A model generated the notes under the pieces. It was not told the origin of the DNA and made no database searches. It saw only the letters and a program-made list of their open reading frames with translations. Shown one piece after another: positions 10,360 to 23,780 of a DNA stretch of 64,000 bases (within the stretch, counting starts at the first letter, position 1; every line of letters starts with the position of its first letter). A program made the translations under genes and the position numbers. The stretch is from Lonicera japonica (Eukaryota > Streptophyta > Magnoliopsida > Dipsacales > Caprifoliaceae): contig JAKCWG010000346.1 in the NCBI GenBank assembly GCA_021464415.1, forward strand, positions 1-64,000. The letters are read 5' to 3'.

Positions 10360-10605
10360 GTGGTTCGAATCAGAGTATCCAGAATTGAAAATTTTGTTGC
10401 AGGTCTTACTGCTAACATTGGCAAAGCAACAAATGTGGTGGCAGAGCTTTGGGCTATTCAAGAAGAATTGAAATTGGCAAAATCTCTAAGCGTCAAAGAT
10501 ATATGTGATGTAGAAACTGATTCTACAACTATTTTTTGTATTTTTCGCAGGAAGGAGACGGAGATCCCAGCTCATCAGCGTCTGTTGAGGAACATTTAAG
10601 GGGAC
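10360..10605 (+). pseudogene. RNase H-like domain fragment
   Basis: A 79-codon frame contains ANIGKATNVVAELWAIQEE followed by LKLAKSLSVKDI and VETDS. This matches the plant RNase H-like domain (RVT_3 type) found at the C-terminal end of LINE polyproteins and in small plant proteins: the A-E-x-x-A helix region and the ETDS strand with its catalytic-type Asp are visible. Only about 45 residues of a domain of roughly 120 are present. The frame drifts after VKDI, where an extra residue appears before VETDS, and no reverse transcriptase lies nearby. It is most likely a relic of a LINE or of a retrocopied gene. The final 25 residues are not recognised. Confidence 0.6.
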
Positions 10606-11139
10606 TTCCTGTAAAATTCTCATTCCTTTCATTTCTTTCCTTTGTTTTTTTTGGCAGCATTTATGTTCAAATTGTGGTCCTCTAACAATGTTTGTGCATG
10701 TTGGAAAGAGAATCACTATATTAATTGGAAGGTGAAATCCACAATCTTTAATCAATACACTAACGTTAAGCAATGATTTAGAGATGATTGTTTGAATTTG
10801 GGTGACACGTTTTGAAAACAGAGTAAGAAAATTTGCGATGATCCCCGAGCTCGTACTTTTTTTGGATGTAATGTGTGAGAGACAGACGAATCCAATTAAT
10901 CCTATAGTAGAAAATATGTAGCATTGCTCTTTCTTTAAATGTTACATGTTAGGTTCTTAGCCTACCTTAATTAATTAGTTGTTAGTAGTAAATTATTCCC
11001 AAGCGAAGGAATGTTCTTCGATATCTATTTACGTTTGATTAGGTTTTGATGGAATGTAGGAGAGGAGGGTATTTTGTGAAAATTATATTTTCTTTAATTT
11101 TAAAATTAAAAAGAATAGTTGGATGAGACAAATATCCTT
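10606..11139. repeat. non-coding; piece similar to the 29-33 kb inverted repeat
   Basis: About 10925-11005 (CTTTAAATGTTACATGTTAGG, CCTTAATTAATTAGTTG) closely resembles 32757-32830 of the inverted-repeat arm, so that arm contains sequence dispersed elsewhere. Nothing else is recognised. Confidence 0.5.
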
Positions 11140-11660
11140 ATTTCTAAGATGGATGAACAGAAAGATCCGTATATCCAAATCTGATCTGAATCCGTTAAGC
11201 CTTTGATTAACAAATCGGATATCAATTTATGTTGATTTGATCCGTTTGTAATCTGGTCCGATCCAAAATACACATTTATGCTTAAATTTATTATTATTTA
11301 TATTTACCACATTATTATTAATACTCATAAAATATAAATATAACCCAAAAAGTATTAAATAAGTTTCTTTTTACAATAATAGAATAAATTTGACTGTTAT
11401 TAAGTTTAACTTTTATGTTAATTTCATTATTTTTTATATATTTACAAACAAATTATTATATAATTAAAATTTTAAATGGATTGGATGTAATCCGATCTGA
11501 ACAAATTTGGATATGGATAAATGTTTTGGGGATCTGTTACATGATCTGATCCAGATCCAATCCGAAAAGTTTTTCAAATATCGATTTGGATTCATCTTAA
11601 TCCGATCCAAATCTGATACGTTGAAAGGCCTATTGGCGGCTGACATGCCACTTTCACTTT
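11140..11660. repeat. cluster of ATCCGATCCAAATC-type words on both strands
   Basis: Words such as AATCCGATCCAAATC, GATCCAGATCCAATCCG and their complements are concentrated at 11160-11275 and 11470-11630, flanking an AT-rich middle. This looks like the subterminal motif clusters of a non-autonomous DNA element, but no clean termini or target duplication were found. Confidence 0.4.
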
Positions 11661-13989
11661 TTTAAAAAATATTAAAATATATTAACTTTTAATACAAGAG
11701 AAAAGTAAAATATGTGGATCCAAAAGCACCTTCATTTTTTTTTATTTGGTATGTTGGTAATTTTGCTTCTCTGGGTTAATTATTTGTCAATTAGACAAAT
11801 TTGTAGAATTATCAAACTTTAGGATAATTGCATAAAATCTACTTATGGCTAAATACATGTGCATGATTAGTATTTAATTAATTAGTACAATTGCTTGTGT
11901 TTTAGTAGTATTCTAGTAGAACTATTAGTATTATATTTTAATTTTTTTTTTAAGTGCGAGTGCCATGTCAGCTGCCAAGTCAGCAATATAATGGCCTTGT
12001 AAACTTTTCGTCACGTCCGTTTAGATTAGGGGGGAAGATTGCAAAGGAATAACAACTTCAAGTGAATGATTGACAAAAGTGGAACATCAGGGGCAACATT
12101 GCAAGCGAAGCCAAATTGCAGGATTTATTTTGTTTTTTTATCTCGATTGTTGCTAATTCAATGTCCATCGTATCAAAACATGTGCTACGTAAGCTGCCAA
12201 CTCAGCTTTCTGTATACTCCATTTGCTATAGGGACAGTATTGTCACTAAATCGCAATTTTAAAGAAAGGATTGCATGTTTTTAAATATTAGGATCAACAT
12301 TGCAAGTAAACTCAAAGTTCAAGATTTTTCATGTTTTATCCCATCCTTCCTAAAAATTTTGGATTTTGAAAGAATTACTTTATAACAATTTTCTATTTGA
12401 TTTAACAAAAACATGTGTTTGCTAATATATATATACAAAATATGTGTAAAATATTATTCTTTTTTACTTAAATTTCTTTTACAATATAAAATAGCTGGAA
12501 ACCAATTATGCTCTAATGTCTATTTTGAACAATTTCTTATATTTAATTTCCTCTTTTTGTATGCTTTTGCAGAGGTAACTAAAGACAATAATAGTGAGGT
12601 TAAAAGCAAAGAGTTATAAGGGGGCAATCCGCAGACTTCCAACCTCTATGTTTAGCCATCTAGGGGGCGTTTCTTAATTCTATAAAAAATAGGTGCACTA
12701 ATATGTAATATTTAAAAAGTTGAGGAGGGGCATGTGCTTCTCGTGGGCAGCATTCAATTTTTTCCTTTTCTTTATCTCCTTTCCGTATTTATAAGTATGT
12801 TCTTCAATAAAATTTAAAAATTGACAATATACAAATCTATCAAATACTTAAACCTTCTCTTACATTAATCACGAGATATACCATTCTTAGTCATGCATTT
12901 TTATTTATTTTAAAAAAAAATCACAACCCATATATGTAAAACAATGACGTTTTGGTCCAAATTTATTTTTTATTTTTTTTAGATAAAAACCCAAGCCGCC
13001 CAACTCTGCCCAGACTACCTAGTCGCCCGCATAACCCCGCCTATTGAACACTACCTGCCTAAGCCAACCATTAACCCTTATTCTCAGTGGAGAGGCACCG
13101 CCAAGCGTCTAGGTGGTCGCCTTTTAGAACACTAATTGGATGCAGCTATCCAGGATTAATCTTAGCTCGTGGATCAAAACCCTTTTACTTGACATAATAG
13201 TTTTGTACTGCCGGAGTTCAAACTCGAAATGTCTCCAAATTATTCATACCAACAAATACTTGGTCGTAGACAAACTACTGGACCACCCTTTATGATTCTA
13301 ATAATATTATCAAATTCTAATTTATTAAATAATTTTTGGTCAATATTTTATTTTACTAAAATCCAATCTAGTTTGTCCTATTTAAAACAGAAATTTTCAT
13401 CCTTTGGGAAATTTGTTGAATATGAACAAAGAAGGGTCGAGTGATTCCAATTTGCATGCAGAGTCTTATTATTGTGATATATTCTTTTGGCAAATTTCTC
13501 AGATAGCAGTAATTGGGACAAAACCCAATTTTAAGAATATGGAAGTGGGGAGGACCAGTGGGGACCAGTTATTCACGGGCACGTGAATGAAGAGTTGTGG
13601 GCACCAAACTTTTTATCAACAATTCTTACTAATGAGACGCTAAGGGCATCTCCAAAAGTTATAAAACAACTTTTTTTGAACTTAAATTTTGATAATTTAT
13701 ATGATAACTTGCCAAGTTCATTTTTTACGAACTCAAAAAGACTCGTTAAAACTTTATATAAAACTATTGGGTAATCTTAAACTCACCTACGAAAATTTTC
13801 TTCTAACCCCTTATGAAACTCACCCACCTAATTTTGTTTTATCACCCCAATTTATTTGCCCAAGCCAAACAAGTACTTTAAAAGTATCTTCTTTCTTCTT
13901 TTTCTTTCTAAAATTTGATTTTAACCATCGCAACTGATAGTTAATTTATTGAAAAACTAGACACCACTAATTTCTTACTAAAATATTGG
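11661..13989. other. AT-rich non-coding with element relics
   Basis: No supported gene. At 12990-13130 there is a GC-richer stretch ending TCGCCTTTTAGAACAC; its complement, GTGTTCTAAAAGGCGACC, resembles hAT-type termini. A short stretch near 12000-12120 (GGGGCAACATTGCAAGCGA) resembles dispersed plant repeats. The remainder shows nothing recognisable. Confidence 0.4.
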
Positions 13990-15560
13990 GATACAAAAAA
14001 AAAAAAACTAATATAATTGAAATTATTTGGAATAAGAAAATAAATTTTCTTCATCTTTCTACATAGAAAAAAGAGTCCATGGCCATTATTATAATGTACA
14101 TTAGTGACTTCAAACAACAAAAGGAATAAATATACAAAGTACAAATTGAAATGGGTGGTGATTTTGGCATCCTAATATTTCTTGTAAACACTCTCAATTT
14201 TCATTTGATTCTTGACAACCAAGTAAGATATATGTTACTTGGTTGCGAAGGACCGAGAATAAACATGATATTGACTTACTCAGTAGCCAAGAATTAAGTA
14301 TATAAGTTTATACTCGACCTTCAAGAAACGAGTAACATACATCTTACTCGGTTGTAAAAAATTGAATGACTGTACGATTGTTATCAAGTATTTTTAAGTG
14401 TGCCAACATCTCCATCCATTAAAAACCATAGTCCATTGTGGCGACAAAATACATGAGTTAAAACAGAAAAAGAAAGGCATAATGAAAGAGGGAGTTTGAG
14501 CAACCAGCCAACCACCAACCACCTTTTCCTTATGATATTTTCTACAAATAGAATTATTTTCTCAAAATAAAAGTGAGAGTTAATGGGAGAATTAATTGTA
14601 ACACCTCCCCTCTCTCACTCTCTCACACAATTAGTTCTATTCAGTTTATTAATGAAAATGAAATGGGTCAAAGTTAAATAAGGGTAATATAAGAATTCTA
14701 AATTTAAAGTAAATGTTAACACTAACTAAATTTTGAAAAAAAAAAGTTAACTGACAAAATGAAACCAACTTGCATGTACGATACATACATTATAATTAGA
14801 TATAGTCAGAAGGCATTTTCAGTTTTTTCAAGTCGTATTAAGCTTTTGTTTTTTCAATTTTATCTTGAGTGCTTTTATTTAATATAAAAAAATATTTCAA
14901 TATAACATAAATAAAGGGATTTAAACCCTCAATTATAGCAAAACAATAGAATTCTTGACCACTGTACTACTCACTATTATTTTAAAATTATTTTATGTAT
15001 AACTAAATTATACAAAAATTTAATATTTTGAAAAAATCACAGTTAGTAATCACAATTTTAACTACAAAAAAATGGTTCACTGAATTATTTCACAAATCTG
15101 ATCCATCACATTAGTTGGGCCCCACTTTATGTAGCATGACAAGAGCAATTAATATGGTTAAGAGACTTCAAATAGAAACAAAATTTGAATTTTACTAATA
15201 TCTTTTTCAATTTGTCACCATTCCCTCTGCGGAATATAATTATTTTATTTTACCCATTTGAGTCATCAGACTATTTTTGTTACTTTTTCGTTTTGGGTTA
15301 GCAACTACTTTTCTTAAAAAAAAAATGTTGCCATAAAAGTACTATATACATATATAGATAGATACAACCCCATCTAATATTTGTTTAACAAAAAACACAC
15401 CTATTATCTTAAATTTAATTTTGCATATAAATTAACTCGATATCATTGCTTAATCCCAAAGGATTGGTCTAGTTGTAAGGGGGAGATTGAGATGTGTGAT
15501 GATGCGCACATCTCAGATTTAATTCCGGGGTCAACCCTAATATTTGAATTCTTCTTTTGC
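13990..15560. repeat. segmental duplication A, copy 1 (partner 17990-19640)
   Basis: Shared words with the partner in the same order include GGCATAATGAAAGAGGGA, AATAGAATTATTTTCTCAAA, GGGAGAATTAATTGTAACAC and TTTTCGTTTTGGGTTA. Small insertions distinguish the copies; copy 2 carries expanded (CT)n and (TA)n at 18570-18605 and (GATA)n at 19420-19442. Non-coding. Confidence 0.8.
15462..15542 (+). mobile_element. tRNA-derived SINE-like head, duplicated
   Basis: TGGTCTAGTTGTAAGGG resembles a tRNA A box and GGTCAACCCT a weak B box; the partner at 19540-19642 lies in the duplicated segment, so the insertion predates the duplication. Confidence 0.4.
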
Positions 15561-15640
15561 TTGAGTGGTAAAAGGCTTGCTTGCTTTAAAGCAAGAGTAT
15601 AGGTGTCCGAGCCACACGATCCTGTATACCTATCCCTTGT
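15555..15640 (+). mobile_element. second SINE-like tRNA head
   Basis: Contains TTGAGTGGTAAAAGGCTTGC (A-box-like), a small GCTTGC/GCAAG stem, and GTGTCCGAGCC (B-box-like) at tRNA-like spacing. It is absent from the duplicate near 19640, so it postdates the duplication. No poly(A) end was found. Confidence 0.4.
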
Positions 15641-15739
15641 TTTCATGTAGTTCACCTAAGATCTATCCGATATACCAGTATGTAAATATATATATTTATA
15701 GTCCATGGGGCATAATAAGTCATTCTAAAATTCTATCGA

Positions 15740-16450
15740 AGAGAAGCATATCTTATATTTTTATTTTAAATAAGGGTACACATTTTTGTTTGCCTAAAAA
15801 TTTTTATGTGTAATCTTCATTTACTTTCATTAGAAAAATAGCCCATCCGCCGCTCTTCACACCAACAACATTTAATTCAATTAACTATATATGAGAATCT
15901 TTGTGGTCCAAAAAAAAAAGGAACGGAAATTAAATTAAGCAAAAACCTTCAAACCTTTTTCCAAACAATTAAAATATATTTTTTCCCCAATCCACTAAAC
16001 CTTGTTACAAATAATTATCGTGTGTTATGAGTGACCAAATTGGATGTATTAATTAAAAAAGTGAAATTGAATTGGGTGAAAATTGAAAATCTATATAAAA
16101 ATTACAAGTTTGAAGGAAATTTAAACAGCAACTAAATTTTTTAAAGAAAATAATATACCAAAAAAAGACCAACCAATATATACTAGCTAAGCTAACTTAT
16201 ACAAGCGATACACGTATTAATCAAATATATCTAATTCGAGCAATAAAAAAAAGGCAAAAATATTAAGTACCTTAATTAGAAAATAAAAGAAATTTATTCT
16301 CTCTTTATAATATATGATGCATTTTTATTGTCATTAATTCAAGCAATATTTAAGTTGATAACTTTTATCATTATTCAATATCACCTTTTTGTCATATCTA
16401 CAAATCAAATAGGAGAAACAAATAATATTTCGGCATTATGCTTTATTATG
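15740..16450. repeat. segmental duplication B, copy 1 (partner 23095-23780)
   Basis: TTTAAATAAGGGTACACATT, AAAAAAGTGAAATTGAAT and ATATGATGCATTTTTATT occur in the same order in both copies. Non-coding and AT-rich. Confidence 0.8.
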
Positions 16451-17989
16451 TATGATGTGTATATTTTAAAACACTTTTGACCAACCCTTGAGATTTCTCC
16501 AAAACAGTATTTTAGCAATTTAAAACTTACGATGTATGTTGTGTATATTTTAAAACACAATTATTTTTGAGAAGATATTTAAAACACTTTTAATCCATTA
16601 AAAACATTTTAGTGTTATAATTATGTAATTGGATACCCTCTATTTTTTGGGTCAAATTTCGCTCAAACCTTGTATGACAATACTGTATATTCCGCATTAA
16701 GGAAAATGCCTACAATGATGAGCTGTAAAAATGTTCCTTATTAATGAAATTCTCTTTTTTGTGGCTCTTTCCTTTTTTTTCCTCCCTCTTTTCACATTTA
16801 TTCTGTAAACTTAATTTGGTTTGGTTCATCAAAAGAAAGCAAGGAGGGGACCACATCATAAATTGCTGGAAAGAGAAAGGTAGACCTCTACTTGAGGCGA
16901 CCACATCATTATTATTATTATTATTATTAATCTTTTAATATATTTTTTTGTATAGGAGGAAGGGGGATCACGGAGTAGAGAAAGAGAAGGGTGCACCACT
17001 ACTTGAGATGTGTGAGATCGAACCGGTGAATAGTAAGGGTGCCAGTTTTAAAACGACATAAAAACATTAGTAAATTAAGATTTGCCTCAAAATTAGGAAA
17101 CAAACAAGCCACCATCTTGACCTCAACCATAACTGTCCATATTCCTTTCCTTATTCTGTTTTGCTAGCAAAGAAAATTCCTTATTTCTTGATCACATAAT
17201 AGCTGTTGGATTATTTTGGTGCAAGACGGTCATTTTATTGTATCACTTAATTAAGACAAATATTTTTTCACTGACGGATGGGTGCAAACCCAAAAAGAAA
17301 AAAAAAATCATAGGGTGTAAACTCAAATATCGACTATAAATATTGGGTACAAACTCATAATATCTTATTTCCAAAAGATCAACCCTTAGTCTAACTCTTA
17401 CATCAATTGTCAAACACATATTTAGTATGGAATTTGTATTAAAATAAAACCTAGAAAAAAAAAAGCAAAAATTTGTAGAGATTCATGACTACTGATTGAT
17501 ATGTGATTCAAGTCCTCTTAATTTGGAAATGTTCAAGCAATGAATTAAGAATTCACAATCATTTGAAAAATAGTATTCATGGATGGTGTGAATGTTCATT
17601 CAATTAGGGAACCCACAACCACATGAATCAGAGTATTCATGGATTTGCAAAATTATTAGAATTCCGACAATCTTCTAATCACTATTCAGTCTCAATTGCT
17701 TTCCTAGCTTCAAATTTGACACCAATCAACTAAAAATAATTAAATACAAACAATTTTCAATCCAAATTTCTTGATAAATTTTGTGGAAATAATTCTATTT
17801 CATTAATAAAAAGTATTATTTAGCGTAAACAATGAGATTCAAACCCCGTTCGACTCGCAACATAGTGATAACAAGTCCCAATACCCGAAAGCTGTAACTG
17901 GTTTTCAATTTTTCTGTTTAGCACTCTATCAGTATACTCAACACCTTAAAATAGAACAAATAATAAATATAGAAGGGTTAAAAAGTCAA
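16451..17989. other. AT-rich non-coding
   Basis: Contains two direct copies of TGTGTATATTTTAAAACAC (near 16456 and 16540) and an (ATT)n run near 16905-16929. A purine-rich patch near 16955-17010 has no coding frame. No gene found. Confidence 0.5.
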
Positions 17990-18574
17990 TATATAGCTTT
18001 CTTATTCTACTAGTCCTTACAATTTTCTTCATCTTTCTACACAGAACATGGCCATCATCATACTGTACGTTAGAGATTTCAAACAACAAAAGGAATAAAT
18101 ATACAAAGTACAAATTAAAAAGGTGGTGATATTGGCACTTCAAAATACCTCTCAATTTTTATTCAATTCTTAATAACTGAGTAAAATGTATGTTACTTGG
18201 TTGCGAATGACCAAGTATAAATATGACAATAGCTTACTCAGTTGTCAAGAACAAATTATATAAGTTTATACTCGGCTCTCAAAAAACGAGTAACATACAT
18301 CTTAGTTGATTGCGAAAGACTGAATTAAAGTGAAATTGTTACCAAATATTTTTTAATATCCTAATATCTCCGCCCATTAAAAGCTTAGTCCATTTGTGGC
18401 GACAAAATACATTTATCCGTGAGTTAAAACAGAAAAAGAGAGGCATAATGAAAGAGGGAATTTGAGCAACCAGCCAACCACCTTTTCCTTATTCTCTTTT
18501 CTACAAATAGAATTATTTTCTCAAAATAAAAGTGAGAGTCGATGAGAGAATTAATTGTAACACCCCCCTATATA

Positions 18575-18605
<31 letters not shown>

Positions 18606-19640
18606 GGGAGAATTAATTGTAACACCTCCCCCCCCTCTCTCTCTCTCTCTCAATTAGTTCTATTCAGTTTATTAATGAAAATGAAATGTGTAAAGTTAAA
18701 TATCGGTACTCTAAGAATTATAAATTTAAAGTAAATATTAACACTAATTAAATTTTGAAGAAAAAAAAAAGAACCGATAAAATGAAACCAACCAACAATT
18801 TATATTAGGTTGATCCCCACATACGATATGTATACTACAATTAAAAAAGGCCAGAAGACATTTTCAGTTTTTTAAGTTGTGTTAAGCTTTTGGTTTTCTA
18901 ATTTTACCTTGAGAGCTTTTATTTCACATAAAAAAATATTTCAATATAACATAAATAAAGGGATTCAAACCCTCAATTATAGCAAAATAATATAATTCTT
19001 GACTATTTACTACTATTTTAATTTTTTTTATATATATAACTAAATTATACAAATTGCGTATGTATAAAAATCTAATATTTTGAAAAAATTTCAATTAGTA
19101 AATAATTTTAACTACAAAAAACAGGTTCACAAAATTATTTGACACAAATCTGGCCCATCACATCAGTTCGGCCCCACTCTATATAGCATGCATTATAGAT
19201 ATACAAGAACAATTAATATGGTTAAGTGAGAGACACTTCAAATAGAAACAAAATTTGAATTTCACCGGTATCTTTCTCAATTTGTCACCTTTCCCTCTCC
19301 GTAAATATAATATTTTCCCCGTTTGAGTCATCAGATTATTTTTGTTACTTTTTCGTTTTGGGTTAATTAGCAACCACTTTTCTAAAAAAAAAAAAATGCT
19401 GCCATGAAAATACTATATATATAGATAGATAGATAGATAGATACAACCCCATCTAATATTTGTTTAACAAAAACACACCTATTATGTCAAATTTAATTTT
19501 GCATATAAATTAACTTGATATCATTACTTAATTATATGGGGTTGGTCTAGCTGTAAGGGTGAGATTTAGATGTGGAGTGATTAGGTGCGCGTCTCAGATT
19601 TAATTTCCCCAAATGTACAATCATTTGGGTCAACCCTAAT
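17990..19640. repeat. segmental duplication A, copy 2
   Basis: Partner of 13990-15560; see that entry for shared words. It includes a SINE-like head at 19540-19642 and microsatellites absent from copy 1. Confidence 0.8.
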
Positions 19641-19734
19641 GACATCTTTTTTTTTCCCCTAAATCTCTATTATTATTATTTTATTTTCGGTGAAAAGTAT
19701 ATGTAATTAAAAAGCTCTTTCTATATATACAACC

Positions 19735-20042
19735 TTGTTCCTCCCCTCCTTTAAAAATCATTTTCCTTACACCTCTCTTCATCACTACTTTCTCCCACTA
19801 AAAAGCTCTCAAGCTCTCTCCCCCTCTCTCCGTCTCCCTTCTTTCTGGAAGCAGGCATTTTCTCTATATTAAAGAGCAAGCTCTCTCTCTTTCTCTCATT
19901 GTCATCCCCACAAGAAAGCTCACTCACTCTCTCCCCCTCTCTCTCTCTTCCACGCCATCACAACTCTGCCAACACTACCACTTCAGTCAGCCGGATAGAT
20001 CACCACTATCATCCCTTTCAACTCACACCGGAATCGAAGGTG
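19735..20042 (+). other. orphan 5' leader ending in a splice-donor-like site, copy 1
   Basis: A CT-rich stretch opening CTTGTTCCTCCCCTCC, with GGAAGCAGGCATTTTCTC and TCAGTCAGCCGGAT, ends GAATCGAAG followed by GTGAATC, a good splice donor. TATA-like CTATATATA lies upstream near 19720. A near copy lies at 22650-22869 with the same end. No coding exon follows in 2.3 kb, so this looks like a promoter plus 5' untranslated exon cut off from its gene. Confidence 0.5.
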
Positions 20043-22435
20043 AATCTTTCCCTCTTTCTCACTATGATTAGTTTTAGCAAATTAAAATGTAGTAGTTAAT
20101 TTTTCTAGAAGTACTTAAGGTTAAATTATCTTAATCGCTCATTTTCTTTCTTCTAAAACTATTGTTTCCCTCAAACAACATTAATGATCGAGTTGGATTT
20201 ATCTAAAGAGATGTGACCTAGCTAGTGGTAAGGGACGTTTTTCTCATTCAATACTTAAATTTGAGCCATCTCGTAAGCGCTTGGTGGGTGTTAAACTTAG
20301 GCATTGCAGGTGACAGAGCCATAAGTTTTACCCAAGAGGTATTGTTTTATGCATATAAATACATATAAAAAGTACAAAAATGTACTAAATAGTTTTGCTT
20401 TTGCATTGCTATATCCCTTCTCCGATCCCCTCCCTCTATTGTCATCATGCACTTAGGGTTCTTCTCCCATATAAACAAGTACAAAAATGTACTAAATACC
20501 TTTATAGATTTATGCGTCTACTCTTCAGGTAACTTGGGTTATTAAAAATAAAATTCACAGTAGAATGTCAAGTAGACCAGGTTTATAAGCAAATCGAATT
20601 CAGATTTGGCCAAACCGCTCCAAATGCGACCCGTTGCCATCCCTATCATACCTTATCCTATTGTGCATATTCAAGATAAAATGATCCAAAGCATCTAATA
20701 TTAATAGTTAATAGTTAATGTTACTATTATTCCTCGCTCTATATTCACAGATTATGCTCATCAAAAGCATTTTGTAAAACATTATAATCGGAAGGTTTAT
20801 GATTAAGTAAATAGTAATGCCACATCTAATTATGTTTTTGTTTTTTCTTTTTTTGAAAGCAAAGAGCACTCAATAAATATTATTATTAGCCAACTCAACA
20901 AGTCATTTGGAAATAAGGAATCCCAAATTTTCACATTATTAATAGAAAGAGCATAATTTCTTTATATTATTCTACTGTTTAATAAAATTTTCAACTGTTT
21001 TTTAATGAGAAATATATCTGATAGTGATCGATTTTCATTGATGGATGGTTCATTGATGTAGGGATGTTCAATGAGTGCAATTTGGATTGAATTTTTGGTG
21101 TTTAATCACATGATTTCAATTTTTTTTGGCATGGATTTAGTGTAAATGGATGGTTATGTAGTCCATAGTTTCCTTTTTTGAGAATAATAATAAAAAAAAA
21201 ATACTTACTGAATGGTGTTAAGAAAATTAAATAAATTTAGAGTATAGATTCACATTTTGTAATTGATAACAATAGCAAAATTGTAATGAACTGTTTAATG
21301 TACAACTAATTAGCATTAAAAGAGCAATATTTTCAATAATTATTTTAAATTATAATTTAATTAAGTTTGTAAAATGTCGTTACATCTTATGAGTTATTAA
21401 CTAGTTATGTATGAATATGGCCCTTTTATCCAAACTTTGATAACAGGAAAACATACTTTCTGGAGGAAAAAAAAAAAATAAAAAAATACTGAAGTCAAAT
21501 CTCAAGAATAATTGATATATGCAAGTCTAAATTGCAGCAAAAAAAAATTTGGCCATTACTCTACGTTCAACTCATCCCATAGAAAAATTACACACCAACT
21601 CACACCCTTAGTGACAGCCCATTTTTTGCCCATGTGAATACTGAACTTTTTCTACAGTAGATTATATTCGTCTGTTTGTCATTAATGAATTTACTTTTCC
21701 ATATTCTATTGTGGGTAATGATAAATGTAATTGTCACTCCCCACTCCCCAATGCATATACAAATTAGATTACTCACAATATGTATATATATACACGTCTC
21801 CTTTATATATAATATTTTTTTAAAATAATTTTAATAATGATAATAAATAGGTCAGTGGTTAATGATACTATTAAATTATTTGGGGATGTATATTTATTTA
21901 GTTCTTGTTGAAAGCAATTTTTTTAATTAAAGAACTATAAGGATAAAATTGACAATTAATAATATGCAACAATTTTAGGTTGTTAAAATACATCTTGAGT
22001 TTATAATATCATTTTGTTTGTTTTATGATTTAAAAACCATTTCCCTTTATATATACATATATGTATGTATATTACATAAAGTCACGATAGGTTTTAACTA
22101 CTTTTGCTTTGTCATATTTTCAATTTAAATTTTATTTTATACCAAAAATTTAATTGTAACAAGATTCATAACCTTCACTAGTAAGAATGTTTACACATTC
22201 AACTATTAGGACATTTATGAGCAAATCAATTTCACGGTGTAGTTTAATTTAAATATTTTACTTATTTAATAAGGGTGTTTTTAAATGCACCCACCAAAAC
22301 ATTCTTCTTGCTCCACCGGTAAACTCACCCCACCAATTTTTTAAATTCTTGTCTACTTACCCCGTCTTATTTTGAGAAGTCAAAAAAGTATTTAACAAAA
22401 CACTTTAAAATCATTTTTCAATCGCAAAATACTAT
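20043..22435. other. AT-rich non-coding with a SINE-like patch
   Basis: Near 20210-20340 the sequence GTGACCTAGCTAGTGGTAAG is A-box-like and is followed by GAGCC/GTTAAACTTAGG text typical of plant SINE heads. Otherwise low-complexity, with no supported gene. Confidence 0.4.
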
Positions 22436-22649
22436 TACTCATGAGAGTGACGAACCCGGTAGGCCGGTGGAGATGATGATCAATGTTAAAGGTCTCTTTC
22501 GATGCATATATAGATATATGTATCAATGGAAATTTTATTTTTCAAATTGGACAAAATATAAAGAGTATGTTTTCTACTTCTGTGTTTTACCACAGTACAT
22601 AGAGCTAGCTGTAAGTACCAACTTCGGAGAGTTCATCATTCATTTCAAT
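22436..22649. repeat. segmental duplication D, copy 1 (partner 25930-26160)
   Basis: Both copies share AACCCGGTAG, GATGATGAT, AGGTCTCTTTC and TTCTGTGTTTTA-like text in order. Confidence 0.65.
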
Positions 22650-22869
22650 TTTTGATCTCTCTCTCTCACCCCCCCCCCCCCCCCTTACTCCCTTATTTCT
22701 GGAAGCAGGCATTTTCTCTACATTAAAAAGCAAGCTCTCTCTCTCTCTTCGTCATCCCACTAGAAAGCTCACTCGCTTTCTTCCCATCTCTCTCTCTCCC
22801 CTACGCCGTCCTCAGTCAGCCGGATACATCACCAATACCATTCCTTTGAACTCACACCTGAATCGAAGG
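22650..22869 (+). other. orphan 5' leader ending in a splice-donor-like site, copy 2
   Basis: Close relative of 19735-20042: GGAAGCAGGCATTTTCTC, AGCAAGCTCTCTC and TCAGTCAGCCGGAT recur, ending GAATCGAAG then GTGACTC. It carries a C16 run at 22669-22684. No coding exon follows. Confidence 0.5.
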
Positions 22870-23094
22870 TGACTCTCTCTTCCCCTCTCTCTTACTATGG
22901 TTAATTTTTTAGCAAATTAAAATGAAGTAGTCAACTTCGATCTCGATAACAATTCCTCTCCATTCTAAACTTAAAATTCTTTGGCTAATTTCTTGTCTAT
23001 CCTAGCTCCGAAAGTTTTGACCTCCATGTATATGATATATCTCCCAATTAAGAGCTTCTAAATTTCATCTCTAGATTCCAGCAATTAATTACAA

Positions 23095-23780
23095 GTGTAC
23101 CTTATATTTTTATTTTAAATAAGGGTACACATTTTTGTTTGTCTAAAAAAATTTATGTGTAATTTTCATTTACTTTCTTTAGCAAAGTAATCCAGTTGTC
23201 TCTTCACCAACAACATTTAATTCAATTGACTATATATGAGAATTTTTGCGGTCCAAAAACAAAAAGAATGAAAATTAAATTAAGCGAAAACCCTCAAACC
23301 TTTTTCCAAACAATTAAAATATATTTTTCCCCCCAATCCACTAAACCTTGTAACAAATAATTATCGTGTGTTATAAGTGACCAAATTGGATGTATTAATT
23401 AAAAAAGTGAAATTGAATCAGGTGAAAATTCAAAATCTATATAAAAATTCCAAGTTTGAAGGAAATTTAAACACCAACTAAATTTTTTAAAGAAAAGAAT
23501 GTACCAAAAAAAGACCAACCAATCTATACTAGCTAGGTTAATCTACACAAGAAATATGTGTATTAATTAAATATATCAAATTCGAGCAATAAAAAAAATC
23601 AAAAATATTAAGTGGCTTAATTAGAAGATAAAATATATGATGCATTTTTATTATCATTAATTAATTCAAGCAATATTTAAATTGATAACTTTTATCATTA
23701 TTTAATATCACCTTTTTGTCATGTCTACAAATCAAATAGGAGAAACAAACAATATTTCTGCATTATGCTTTATTATGGGG
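23095..23780. repeat. segmental duplication B, copy 2
   Basis: Partner of 15740-16450. Here it follows the orphan leader by about 220 bases, which suggests the ancestral order A - leader - B. Confidence 0.8.
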
